The position numbers were made by a program, and so were the translations under genes. 64,000 bases of DNA from Thiotrichales bacterium. GTDB lineage: Bacteria; Pseudomonadota; Gammaproteobacteria; Thiomicrospirales; Thiomicrospiraceae. Within the stretch, counting starts at the first letter, position 1; every line of letters begins with the position of its first letter. Shown one piece after another: positions 16,201-24,579 of this stretch. Where the stretch lies: NCBI GenBank assembly GCA_022759035.1, contig JAEMQD010000008.1, positions 1-64,000 on the forward strand, written 5' to 3'. A model generated the notes under the pieces. It did not search any database, was not told the DNA's origin, and saw nothing but the letters and a program-made list of their open reading frames with translations.

Positions 16201-18178
16201 TGATGAGCAGCTGTGCATTATCTTGAGCGATTTTATGCAGCGCTGTGTCACGTAATAGATCGGCAACACGCCACGCTCCGACACCTGTTTGTCTCGTCCC
16301 TAATACCTCACCTGGACCACGTAGTTGTAGATCAAGTTCTGCCAGTTCAAAGCCATCTTGGCTCTGACGAATGGCAGATAATCTTGCTTGCCCGTTTTCG
16401 GATAAAGGTGCTTTGTAAAGTAATACGCAGCTACTTTTCCCTGTGCCGCGTCCGACACGGCCACGCAATTGGTGCAACTGCGCTAATCCATAGCGTTCAC
16501 TATTATCGATAATAATGAGGGTGGCGTTCGGCACATTAACGCCCACTTCAATAACGGTTGTTGCGACCAGTAAATCGAGCATGCCAGCAGCAAAAGCATT
16601 CATTTGTTTTTCTTTTTCTTGGCTGGGTAGTTGTCCATGAATGATGCCGACGCGTAAAGCAGGAAAGCGTCCTTTCAGCCATTGTGCTGTGTCTTGTACA
16701 TTTTGCGCATCAAGCGTTTCACTTTCCGAAATAAATGGACATACCCAATAGGCTTGTGCTCCCTGTTGGCAAGCAGAAGCTAAGCGTTCCGCTACGGCTT
16801 CTCGCCGTGTTTCTGGGATAACAACTGTTTCAATGGGTTGTCTACCAGGGGGGCGCTCGCTTAGGTTAGATACCGAGAGATCGCCATAAAAACTCATGGC
16901 AAGCGTTCTAGGAATTGGGGTTGCTGTCATTAATAATAAATGAGGAATGGTTTGTTCAATTGCGCCTTTATTCTTGAGTGCAAGACGCTGGGCGACACCA
17001 AAGCGATGCTGCTCGTCGACAATGACTAGGCCGAGATTGGCATAGCGCACTTGCTCTTGAAAAAGGGCGTGTGTACCAATAATGACCTGCAAACGTCCAT
17101 CGGCAATAGCAACGAGTTGAGCACGTTTTTCGCTTGCTTTAAGGCGGGCAGTGATCAGCGCGCATTGGATAGATAATTTATTTAACCAAGGTGACAGTGT
17201 TGCATAAAGTTGCTCTGCCAGAATTTCGGTGGGCGCCATAATGGTGGTTTGATAGCCACTACTGGCAGTATGTGTCGCCGCTAACGCCGCCAATACCGTT
17301 TTTCCGCTACCGACATCGCCTTGCAGTAAGTGGTGCATCGGGTGTTGTTCGGTCAGAGCTTGTTGTATTTGTTGCCAGATGGTTTGCTGACCTGTTGTTA
17401 GGGTAAAAGGTAATAACTGTATCAGCCGTGTCGTTAAGTCTTGTGTCGGCGATAAGGCTGGCGCATTGCTGTCTGCGATAGCTTGCCTTGCGTTTGCAGC
17501 AAGGAGTTGTTGTGCCGTTAGTTCTTCTAATGCTAGCCGTTGTATTGCTGGGTGTTGCCCACTGGTGAGCGCCATTTGATCGCCAGGTTTTGCTAAATGA
17601 ATGGCTTCGAGCGCTTGGTACAGTGTTAATGAGGTATGTGGTAGGCATGGCGCTAGGGTTGTGTTTTTGAGACGTTCTAAACCGTCAGCGATGGCTTTGC
17701 GTAATAGGTTTTGTTTGAGGGTGCCAATGCTAGGATAAACAGCCGTCAGTCTTGTTGGTAGCGGCGCTATTTTATGGTTATCTAGTCTGGTGATTGTCGG
17801 GTGAAGCAATTCCCCCTGTCCGTGTAGGTCAGTTCGCAATTGGCCATAAACCCGGATACGTTGTCCGACCTTAGGTAAGGTATGCGACCATTTTTGATAA
17901 TTTAAAAATTTAAGCGATAGCGTAGCAATGTCGCTTTGTAAGGTGAGTAGGTGAATTGGGCGGCGCGCAGGTAATACCTGACTTCGCGTAACGAGCCCTT
18001 CTAGTTGAATGAGTTGGCCTGGTACATAGTCTGCTTTGGTGCTGAGCTGGGTACGATCTTCATAGCGCAAGGGCAAATGAAGGAGTAAGTCCCATAGGGT
18101 AAAAAAGCCCGCTTTATGCAGGCTATCTTCGGCGGCAGGGCCAATACCTGCTAATTGATTAACAGGTGTGTTAAGCAT
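16127..18178 (-). CDS. recG: ATP-dependent DNA helicase RecG
   Basis: The ATG at 18178 gives 683 residues; a TTG one codon upstream is less likely. The protein is full length: an OB-fold wedge domain in the N-terminal third, Walker A GDVGSGKTVLAALAA, DEQHRFGV as motif II, LLMTATPIPRTLA as motif III, and the QLRGRVGRG motif VI. RecG remodels stalled replication forks. Its start shares one base with the ridA stop (TGATG). The last 24 codons lie within repeat copy 2, showing that the insertion left recG intact. Confidence 0.96.
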   Translation of the reverse strand: MLNTPVNQLAGIGPAAEDSLHKAGFFTLWDLLLHLPLRYEDRTQLSTKADYVPGQLIQLEGLVTRSQVLPARRPIHLLTLQSDIATLSLKFLNYQKWSHTLPKVGQRIRVYGQLRTDLHGQGELLHPTITRLDNHKIAPLPTRLTAVYPSIGTLKQNLLRKAIADGLERLKNTTLAPCLPHTSLTLYQALEAIHLAKPGDQMALTSGQHPAIQRLALEELTAQQLLAANARQAIADSNAPALSPTQDLTTRLIQLLPFTLTTGQQTIWQQIQQALTEQHPMHHLLQGDVGSGKTVLAALAATHTASSGYQTTIMAPTEILAEQLYATLSPWLNKLSIQCALITARLKASEKRAQLVAIADGRLQVIIGTHALFQEQVRYANLGLVIVDEQHRFGVAQRLALKNKGAIEQTIPHLLLMTATPIPRTLAMSFYGDLSVSNLSERPPGRQPIETVVIPETRREAVAERLASACQQGAQAYWVCPFISESETLDAQNVQDTAQWLKGRFPALRVGIIHGQLPSQEKEKQMNAFAAGMLDLLVATTVIEVGVNVPNATLIIIDNSERYGLAQLHQLRGRVGRGTGKSSCVLLYKAPLSENGQARLSAIRQSQDGFELAELDLQLRGPGEVLGTRQTGVGAWRVADLLRDTALHKIAQDNAQLLITTQPNCVQPLIQRWFSTRLLFAQV

Positions 18179-18561
18179 CAATAATTATCGAGCACCGCAA
18201 TGCCATCTGCTTCTACCAACGCGCCGCGTGGCAGTGCAGAAACTTGAACTGCTGCGCGCGCAGGATAAGGCTGTGGGCAGTATTGCGCCATGATGTCGTT
18301 AATGAGTGCGAAATGACCTAAGTCGGTTAAGAAGATGTTGAGCTTAACCAGATCTTTCATATCACCACCTGCTTCGGTGATGACTGCACGTAGGTTTTTG
18401 AATACTTGATGTGCTTGTGCTTCGATGCCTTCTACTAACGTCATCGTAACTGGATCTAAACCAATTTGACCCGATAAGTATAAAGTACGCGCAGCGCGCA
18501 CGGCTTGTGAGTAAGTACCAATAGCAGCTGGGGCATTGGGTGTTGCAATGACTTGGCGCAT
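18178..18561 (-). CDS. ridA: RidA 2-iminobutanoate/2-iminopropanoate deaminase
   Basis: Protein of 127 residues, complete. It shows the RidA signature [20 protein letters not shown] with the catalytic arginine in YPARAAV, and LSGQIGLDP near the N-terminus. It hydrolyses reactive enamines and imines released by PLP enzymes. It is translationally coupled to recG; ridA (yjgF) next to recG is a known gammaproteobacterial arrangement. Confidence 0.95.
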   Translation of the reverse strand: MRQVIATPNAPAAIGTYSQAVRAARTLYLSGQIGLDPVTMTLVEGIEAQAHQVFKNLRAVITEAGGDMKDLVKLNIFLTDLGHFALINDIMAQYCPQPYPARAAVQVSALPRGALVEADGIAVLDNY

Positions 18562-18605
18562 CGTTTATTCCTTTTACATTAAATGGTTGATTGCTTAAGC
18601 ATAGC

Positions 18606-19496
18606 CTAGTTAACGATAAGCGACAAGTTTTTTACCGTTTGCGCCAGTAAGCGTAAGGCTTCTCTTCTGGGGTGTGTGGTGCGAGCAATCAGTACGACAT
18701 CGCGCGCTGGTGCTGGTGCCTGAAAGGGAATGCTGACCAATCCTTGCCAGCTTTGTTGTGTCGCTAAACTGGGGAGAAGGGTAATACCAAGTCCGCTTGC
18801 TACCATTGCCCGTAGGGTTTCAAGCGAGCTTCCTTCAATTAACGATTGCCATGGGTGGCCGACATGTTGCGGAAAAGCAGACAAAGCATGATCACGAAAA
18901 CAATGCCCTTCGCCTAAAATAAGCAATGGATCGTTTTGAATATCGGCGATGGCTAAGGTGCTATGTTGAGCCAAGGCATGATTTTCTGGCATGACGACAA
19001 CAAAAGGTTCTCGATAAAGTTGCCAAGCTGTAAAATCGTCTGCACCCGCAAAAGGCAGGGCGATAATGGCGGCATCTAATTCGCCTGTATTGAGTTTGTG
19101 GATAAGATCGTGGGTAAAGCCTTCCGATAAACGTAACGGTGCTTTCGGTGCTAAGGTTAGCCAAGGTTGAATGAGCTTCGGTAGCAAATAAGGGGCAATG
19201 GTATAGATAATACCAAGCGACAATGTGCCCGCTAAAGGGTCTTGCGTTTTCACTAAGTGCACTAAATCGTCGGCACGAGAGAGAATGTCTTGCGCATGAT
19301 TAACCACCGTTTCTCCTAGCGCAGTAAACTTCATAAATTGACGATTGCGCTCAACTAAGGTCACGCCCAAACTTTCTTCTAAGTGCTTAATGCCAGCAGA
19401 TAATGTGGACTGCGTAACATGACAGCTATCTGCTGCGCGTGCAAAATGTTGCTGTTGATGTAGCGCAAGGAGATAGCGTAATTCTGTGAGCGTCAT
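18606..19496 (-). CDS. oxyR: OxyR-type LysR regulator lacking the second redox cysteine
   Basis: Protein of 296 residues. A LysR helix-turn-helix (ADSCHVTQSTLSAGIKHLEE) is followed by the OxyR effector domain. The peroxidatic cysteine is in GEGHCFRDHAL and is residue 199 by my count, as in E. coli. The position of C208 is phenylalanine (F208). The only other cysteine is C25 in the DNA-binding domain. SLETLRAMVASGLGITLLP is typical OxyR. A C199-C208 disulfide cannot form, so peroxide sensing, if kept, must use another oxidized form of C199 or an intermolecular bond. Nearby dps, Prx-Grx and gor are plausible targets. Confidence 0.88.
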   Translation of the reverse strand: MTLTELRYLLALHQQQHFARAADSCHVTQSTLSAGIKHLEESLGVTLVERNRQFMKFTALGETVVNHAQDILSRADDLVHLVKTQDPLAGTLSLGIIYTIAPYLLPKLIQPWLTLAPKAPLRLSEGFTHDLIHKLNTGELDAAIIALPFAGADDFTAWQLYREPFVVVMPENHALAQHSTLAIADIQNDPLLILGEGHCFRDHALSAFPQHVGHPWQSLIEGSSLETLRAMVASGLGITLLPSLATQQSWQGLVSIPFQAPAPARDVVLIARTTHPRREALRLLAQTVKNLSLIVN

Positions 19497-19548
19497 AGTC
19501 TTACCATGTTATGATTATTGGCATTTATTTTTACAGTATTGAGTCGCT

Positions 19549-19968
19549 ATGTTATCAGCATTTTGGTTAAATTTTATCGGTTTATTGTTCGATACAGCGC
19601 CATACATTGTGCTGTGGTTATTATTAGAAAGTTTTTTGCATAGTCGACAGCCTTATTATGCTCCGCTACCGCTGAAACTTAAGTTGTGGGTTGGTTTGCG
19701 CTATAGCTTAGGACCTTTATGGGATAAAAGCTGGTATTGGCAAATCATTGGCGTTACGGGTTTTGCCGCGCTGGCGCTGATATTACCCAAGAATATTAAT
19801 GCGATGCTCGACTTGGCATATGATGCGAATTATCACATTGAATGGGGTGGCATTGCGGCAGTTGCCTTTTTAGGCGTGTTAACCTTGGCGCGGCTGCTTA
19901 AACGTGCTTTTCCCAATGGTGGCGGCGGGTGTGAGGATGGTCAGTGTTCGGTGGATGGGCATAAATGA
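19549..19968 (+). CDS. Small membrane protein with cysteine-bearing tail, unknown
   Basis: Protein of 139 residues. An N-terminal hydrophobic segment (FIGLLFDTAPYIVLWLLLES, about 9-28) recalls the first helix of UPF0718-type permeases, but the rest does not follow that family. Further hydrophobic stretches lie near 66-80 and 99-113. The C-terminus is glycine and cysteine rich (NGGGGCEDGQCSVDGHK), suggesting metal or redox binding. It is divergent from oxyR and upstream of the CinA-like gene by 34 bases. I do not recognise a function. Confidence 0.6.
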   Translation: MLSAFWLNFIGLLFDTAPYIVLWLLLESFLHSRQPYYAPLPLKLKLWVGLRYSLGPLWDKSWYWQIIGVTGFAALALILPKNINAMLDLAYDANYHIEWGGIAAVAFLGVLTLARLLKRAFPNGGGGCEDGQCSVDGHK

Positions 19969-20002
19969 AACAGTTAGAAGTTATTGCGAAAGGGAAAAAA
20001 TC

Positions 20003-20767
20003 ATGACGCTTGCTGCGACGCAGTCTATTCACTTAATCATTATCGGCGATGAAATTTTGTCTGGGCGTCGCGCAGACAAGCATTTCGAGTTTGCACGTGG
20101 CTTATTAGCTGAGCGTAACCTAACGCTTGCGGGCGTGCGTTATGTGGGCGATGATATTCACGAACTGCTCAGTGTCTTGAAAGAAAGCTTTGCGCGTTCC
20201 AACAGTATTACCTTTTCGTTTGGCGGCATTGGTGCAACGCCCGATGATAAAACACGCCAAGCGGTGGCAGCAGCGTTAAATTTACCGATGGTGCGCCATG
20301 CGGGCGCAGTTAGCGAGATCGAAGCACAATTTGGTGCCGAAGCCTATCCTATCCGTGTCCGTATGGCCGACTTGCCACAAGGTGCATCGTTGATTCCGAA
20401 TCCTGTCAATCGTGTGCCAGGGTTTGCAATTGCACAGCATTATTTTATGCCTGGCTTTCCACAAATGAGCTGGCCAATGATGCGTTGGGTGTTCGATACG
20501 CATTACCCAGCCTTGCAAGCCGCACCGCAGCAGGTGTGCCGCATTATTATCGAAGGTCAATCGGAATCCTTGTGGGTCGATTGGATGGAATCTTTTGAAC
20601 AGCAATTTCCTACGTTGAAGCTTTACAGCTTGCCACATTTAGGTGAAGACGGCAGTCGACATATCGAATTAGGCTGTGTTGGTATTGCTAGCCAAGCAGA
20701 AGCTGGCTATAGGGTAATGACGGCTGAAGCAGTAAAACGGGGCGTGCAATGGTATACTGTCGATTAA
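20003..20767 (+). CDS. CinA-like molybdopterin-binding domain protein
   Basis: The ATG at 20003 follows AAAGGGAAAAAATC; the frame extends further upstream but only over the previous gene. The 254-residue product begins with a MoCF-biosynthesis domain (LIIIGDEILSGRRADKHF, then SFGGIGATPDDKTRQAVA) as in COG1058 and the N-terminus of CinA. The C-terminal nicotinamide-nucleotide amidase domain of CinA is absent. Its activity is unknown; proteins of this kind may be pyrophosphatases acting on nucleotide derivatives. Confidence 0.8.
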   Translation: MTLAATQSIHLIIIGDEILSGRRADKHFEFARGLLAERNLTLAGVRYVGDDIHELLSVLKESFARSNSITFSFGGIGATPDDKTRQAVAAALNLPMVRHAGAVSEIEAQFGAEAYPIRVRMADLPQGASLIPNPVNRVPGFAIAQHYFMPGFPQMSWPMMRWVFDTHYPALQAAPQQVCRIIIEGQSESLWVDWMESFEQQFPTLKLYSLPHLGEDGSRHIELGCVGIASQAEAGYRVMTAEAVKRGVQWYTVD

Positions 20768-20842
20768 TCGTAAATTATTTTTATTTAAAATAAGTTAATC
20801 GTATTTTTCGATTAAATTATCATAAAACATTCATTAGCCTTG

Positions 20843-20874
20843 GCGATGTTATCGGGGTAAGATAATCCCATCGA
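20843..20874. promoter_or_regulatory. Imperfect dyad upstream of dps
   Basis: CGATGTTATC and GATAATCCCATCG form an imperfect inverted repeat about 25 bases before the dps start. Position and dyad form fit a stress-regulator site, possibly OxyR, but the match to a published consensus is not good enough to assign one. Confidence 0.25.
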
Positions 20875-20897
20875 CAACAACGGAGGAGATCAGCGCC

Positions 20898-21341
20898 ATG
20901 CGTACCGATATTCAACATGGTTTGCAGCAAGTAGTGGCAGATACCTATAGCCTAATGGTTAAAACGCATCTGTATCATTGGAATGTAACTGGGGCGAATT
21001 TTATGTCGCTGCACACGCAGTTTCAGGCTCAGTATGAAGCGCTTTTTGCTGCAGTCGATGAAATCGCCGAACGTCTTCGTCAACTCGATGTGCCCGTAGA
21101 AGGGGGTATTGCTACCTTTGCGCAAAATAGTAACATTGCTGCGCCAACAGCAAAAACCGGCGAAGCGATGGTTAAAGAGCTGGCAGAAGACCATAAAGTG
21201 ATGGCAACGTCACTGGTTAGTTTTGCTAATTTGGCCGATGAAGCAGGAGACCGCATTACTGCTGATATGCTGACCACGCGTGCGGCAGACCACGATAAAA
21301 CTGCGTGGATGTTGTCTGCGCAAATTTCTTCTCACCGTTAA
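20898..21341 (+). CDS. dps: Dps-family DNA-protecting ferritin-like protein
   Basis: Protein of 147 residues with a strong ribosome site (GGAGGAG). It carries the Dps ferroxidase signature: [10 protein letters not shown]-x-N-F, then H-T-Q-F, and later [16 protein letters not shown]. Dps dodecamers oxidize ferrous iron with peroxide and store it, protecting DNA. It stands 29 bases before the Prx-Grx gene, so the two are likely one peroxide-defence transcript. Confidence 0.93.
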   Translation: MRTDIQHGLQQVVADTYSLMVKTHLYHWNVTGANFMSLHTQFQAQYEALFAAVDEIAERLRQLDVPVEGGIATFAQNSNIAAPTAKTGEAMVKELAEDHKVMATSLVSFANLADEAGDRITADMLTTRAADHDKTAWMLSAQISSHR

Positions 21342-21370
21342 TTTTTTCACAACCAATTAGGAGTAGCACA

Positions 21371-22105
21371 ATGCAACTTAAAGATATGACTGGTAAAAAA
21401 GTCCCACAGGTTACTTTTCATACACGTTCTGGTCATGAATGGGTGGATGTAACTACTGACGATATTTTTAAAGATAAAACGGTCATCGTTTTCTCTTTAC
21501 CTGGTGCTTACACACCAACTTGTTCTTCTACACACCTACCGCGTTATGAAGAACTAGCCATGGAGTTTTTCGAGCGTGGCGTTGATGACATTTACTGCAT
21601 TAGTGTTAATGACACCTTTGTTATGAATGCTTGGGCGGAAGATCAAGAGTTGGATTATGTACAGGTTCTTCCTGATGGTAACGGTGAATTTACAGAAGCA
21701 ATGGGTTTATTGGTAGACAAAGATAACCTAGGCTTTGGTAAGCGTTCATGGCGCTATTCAATGCTGGTTAAAAATGGCGTTATCGAAAAAATGTTTATTG
21801 AACCAGTAAAAGATGGCGATCCATTTGAAGTGTCTGATGCGGTAACCATGTTGCGTTATATTGATCCAAAAGCAAAATTACCAGATGATGTGGTAGTTAT
21901 TTCTCGTGATGGTTGCCCTTTCTGCTTTAAAGCGAAAGCTATGCTAGAGGACAATGGCATCGACTTTATTGAGCTGTCATTGGAAGCCATTGGTTTAACT
22001 GCGTTGCGCGCCTTGTCTGGTCGCGAAACTGTGCCGCAAGTGTTTATTAATGGTAAGCATATTGGCGGTAGCGACGACTTAGAAGCTTATATGGCGGCTA
22101 AATAA
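21371..22105 (+). CDS. Peroxiredoxin-glutaredoxin fusion (hybrid Prx5)
   Basis: The ATG at 21371 lies eight bases after AGGAG; 244 residues. The N-terminal Prx5 domain has [14 protein letters not shown] with the peroxidatic cysteine near residue 49. The C-terminal glutaredoxin domain from about residue 170 has [10 protein letters not shown] as its active site and [15 protein letters not shown] as the glutathione-binding region. The fusion reduces peroxides with glutathione directly. The glutathione reductase gene follows, giving a complete NADPH-GSH-peroxide chain. Confidence 0.96.
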   Translation: MQLKDMTGKKVPQVTFHTRSGHEWVDVTTDDIFKDKTVIVFSLPGAYTPTCSSTHLPRYEELAMEFFERGVDDIYCISVNDTFVMNAWAEDQELDYVQVLPDGNGEFTEAMGLLVDKDNLGFGKRSWRYSMLVKNGVIEKMFIEPVKDGDPFEVSDAVTMLRYIDPKAKLPDDVVVISRDGCPFCFKAKAMLEDNGIDFIELSLEAIGLTALRALSGRETVPQVFINGKHIGGSDDLEAYMAAK

Positions 22106-22292
22106 TCGCCTTGTCTGTCAGGGTAAATGCTACGAGCAGATTGGGTTAGCCTTTCTGCTCACGCTTTGAGGCGTCGTTTGCCCATTTTTATTGATAACCT
22201 TACTTTTTGATTACGCTTAACGCTGATGGCATTAGGCAAGTAAGCTTATCGATAGCGTTTATAAGGCATCAGCCGAAGTGAAGGAGAATAGC

Positions 22293-23645
22293 ATGCAACA
22301 GTTTGATGTAATTGTCGTTGGTGGTGGTTCTGGTGGCCTTTCTGTTGCCGAGCGTGCTGCTGAGTATGGTGCGAAGGTATTGCTTATTGAACGTGATCGT
22401 ATTGGCGGTGCGTGCGTTAATCGCGGTTGTGTGCCTAAAAAAGTTTGGTGGTACGCGGCAGGGCATGCTCAAGCCTTAAAAGATGCGCCGGGCTGGGGGT
22501 TTTCGCCCAAAGTCGGTAACGACTTCGACTTTACCTTTGATTATGCTGACTTTGCCAAGCGCCGTTTAGACTACACTAATGGTATCGGTGACTGGTATGC
22601 TGGTTACTTGGCAGAAAAAGGGATTACCCGTGTTGTTGGTGATGCGGTTATGGCAAGTTCGGATAGTGTTAAGGTGGGTGACCAGTTATATCAAGCAGAG
22701 CGTATTGTCTTATCCCCTGGTAGCACGCCCATTGTGCCCCCTGTGCCAGGTGCAGAATTGGGCGGGACTTCGGATGATGTTTTCAAATGGACGCAGATGC
22801 CAAAGTCGGTCATTCTCATTGGTAGTGGTTATATTGGTGTCGAACTCGCTAGCGCAATGAAAGCTTTTGGTGTTGATGTTACTTTGGTTGATATGGTGGA
22901 CAAACCCCTTCCCGCGTTTGATGAGGATATTCGTAATACCTTTGTTGAAGTATTAGCCAAGGAAAACATTGTCTTTAAGGGCGGCGTTAAAGTGACGAGC
23001 TTGTCGCAATCTGAACACGGTGTTACGGTAACTGCTGCTGATGGTCAGTCGTGGACTGCTGAGAAGGTTGTTTGGGCTGTGGGACGAAAACCAGCTACTG
23101 CAAGCTTGAATTTGGCGGCGGCTGGCGTTGCCACCGAGCGTGGTTTTATTACCATTGATGAATGGCAACAGACCAGCGTTGCAGGTATTTATGCCATAGG
23201 CGATGCAACAGGGCAACTCGCGTTGACGCCTGTGGCGATTGCGGCGGGTCGTCGTTTAGCCGATCGTATTTGGGGTAAAAAGCCAGGTAGAAAGCTAGAC
23301 AACAAATATGTGGCGACGGTTGTTTTCACGCATCCGCCTTTGGCAATGATTGGCTTTACTGAGGCTGCTGCCCGCGCCGAGCACGGTGATGCGGTGAAAG
23401 TATACAGCAGTAAATTTACACCGATGCGCCATCTCATGTCACCGCATCCTATGCCAGTTCACGTAAAACTGGTATGTGTAGGCGCTAAAGAAGAGGTGGT
23501 TGGTGTGCATTGGCTTGGCGAAGGGGCTGATGAGGGGATTCAAGCTTTTGCCATCCCGATGGGTATGGGTGCAACAAAAGCCGACTTTGACAATACCATC
23601 GCTGTTCATCCGAGTATTGCCGAAGAGTTGGTTACCTTGCGCTAA
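22293..23645 (+). CDS. gor: Glutathione reductase
   Basis: The ATG at 22293 follows AAGGAG by six bases; 450 residues. It has VIVVGGGSGGLSVAERAAE for FAD binding, redox-active GGACVNRGCVPKKV, a second nucleotide-binding GSGYIGVELA, and a C-terminal dimerisation region with the active-site histidine in NTIAVHPSIAEE. It regenerates GSH from GSSG with NADPH. The C-R-G-C-V-P-K-K form fits glutathione reductase better than dihydrolipoamide dehydrogenase, and its placement after the Prx-Grx fusion agrees. Confidence 0.93.
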   Translation: MQQFDVIVVGGGSGGLSVAERAAEYGAKVLLIERDRIGGACVNRGCVPKKVWWYAAGHAQALKDAPGWGFSPKVGNDFDFTFDYADFAKRRLDYTNGIGDWYAGYLAEKGITRVVGDAVMASSDSVKVGDQLYQAERIVLSPGSTPIVPPVPGAELGGTSDDVFKWTQMPKSVILIGSGYIGVELASAMKAFGVDVTLVDMVDKPLPAFDEDIRNTFVEVLAKENIVFKGGVKVTSLSQSEHGVTVTAADGQSWTAEKVVWAVGRKPATASLNLAAAGVATERGFITIDEWQQTSVAGIYAIGDATGQLALTPVAIAAGRRLADRIWGKKPGRKLDNKYVATVVFTHPPLAMIGFTEAAARAEHGDAVKVYSSKFTPMRHLMSPHPMPVHVKLVCVGAKEEVVGVHWLGEGADEGIQAFAIPMGMGATKADFDNTIAVHPSIAEELVTLR

Positions 23646-23663
23646 ATCCGCTGTATTAGTAGC

Positions 23664-23693
23664 CGATTAAACCACCTTCGGGTGGTTTAATCG
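23664..23693. terminator. Bidirectional terminator between gor and the lpxL-like gene
   Basis: A perfect 13-base-pair stem, CGATTAAACCACC and its complement, closes over a TTCG tetraloop between two convergent genes. A-rich and T-rich stretches within the arms allow it to act on both strands. Confidence 0.9.
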
Positions 23694-23700
23694 TCGTCAT

Positions 23701-24579
23701 TTAGTCTAAATTGAAGCGATTATGCACCCATAAATATTGCGCTGGCGCTTTGGCAATGTCGGCTTCAAGTAAGTGCATTAAGCGTGTCAAAGCGATCGCA
23801 TCATCATCGCCTGGGAAATCGTTAAGCGGCGGTAGTATTTCAATTTCAAATTGGCCTGCCGGCGTTAAACGACAAAATAGCGGGATAAGTTGTGCTTTTG
23901 TGAGGCGGGCAATGCGCGCAATAGAAGGATGTGTTAGCGTGTCGTGACCAAAAAATGGCACAATAATGCCATCGCCTCGATTGCGCTGGTCTGGCGAAAG
24001 CCACACCATTTTGCCTTGATGCAAGCTCGATAAAATGACTTTGATTTGGCGATTCGAAATAGCCCCCGCAGTATGCCGAGAGCGATTACGTTCTGTGAAC
24101 CATTGTAATAGTGCATTTTCATGTGGACGATAGACAGGATGAATGGGAGCGAGACGACCAGCTAATAACCCCATGGCTTCCATGTGTACGGTATGAAAAA
24201 CACAAATAATGGTGCCTTGCTGCTGATTAGCCGCTTGCTGTAAGTACTCAATACCCGTTACCTGACAGCGTGAAGTTAATGCTGTAGCACGACCAAACCA
24301 AACAACCAGCATTTCCATTAACCCCATGCCCAACTGTGCAAAGTGTTCTCGTACTAGGGTTGCTTGTGCGGCTTTATCTATGTTCGGGAAGCATAGCGCG
24401 ATATTTTGAGTGGCGAAGTAACGGCGTCTATGGGCAAACTTAAAAAATAGCCAACCAAGTCCGCGCCCCATTTTCCATAGTAGCGTTAATGGGAGTTGTG
24501 CAATGAACCAAGCGATTGCTAGCCCAAACCAAGTCAGCCAATAACGCGGGTGCCATAAGACTAGGGGAGCAAGGGTCAT
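23701..24579 (-). CDS. LpxL/LpxM-family lipid A acyltransferase
   Basis: Protein of 292 residues with an N-terminal membrane anchor. The catalytic H-x4-E motif is FHTVHMEAMG, followed by VWLSPDQRNRGDGIIVPFFG and the C-terminal PAQYLWVHNRF, all typical of secondary lipid A acyltransferases (HtrB/MsbB group). It transfers an acyl chain to lipid A precursor at the inner membrane. It overlaps msbA by four bases, so synthesis and export of lipid A are coupled. Which acyl position it serves is not readable. Confidence 0.9.
   Translation of the reverse strand: MTLAPLVLWHPRYWLTWFGLAIAWFIAQLPLTLLWKMGRGLGWLFFKFAHRRRYFATQNIALCFPNIDKAAQATLVREHFAQLGMGLMEMLVVWFGRATALTSRCQVTGIEYLQQAANQQQGTIICVFHTVHMEAMGLLAGRLAPIHPVYRPHENALLQWFTERNRSRHTAGAISNRQIKVILSSLHQGKMVWLSPDQRNRGDGIIVPFFGHDTLTHPSIARIARLTKAQLIPLFCRLTPAGQFEIEILPPLNDFPGDDDAIALTRLMHLLEADIAKAPAQYLWVHNRFNLD

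Noticed and set aside
22106-22292. GAGCAG...CTGCTC hairpin between the Prx-Grx and gor genes
   Set aside because: No T-tract follows and the genes are co-directional; it may be a weak structure without function.
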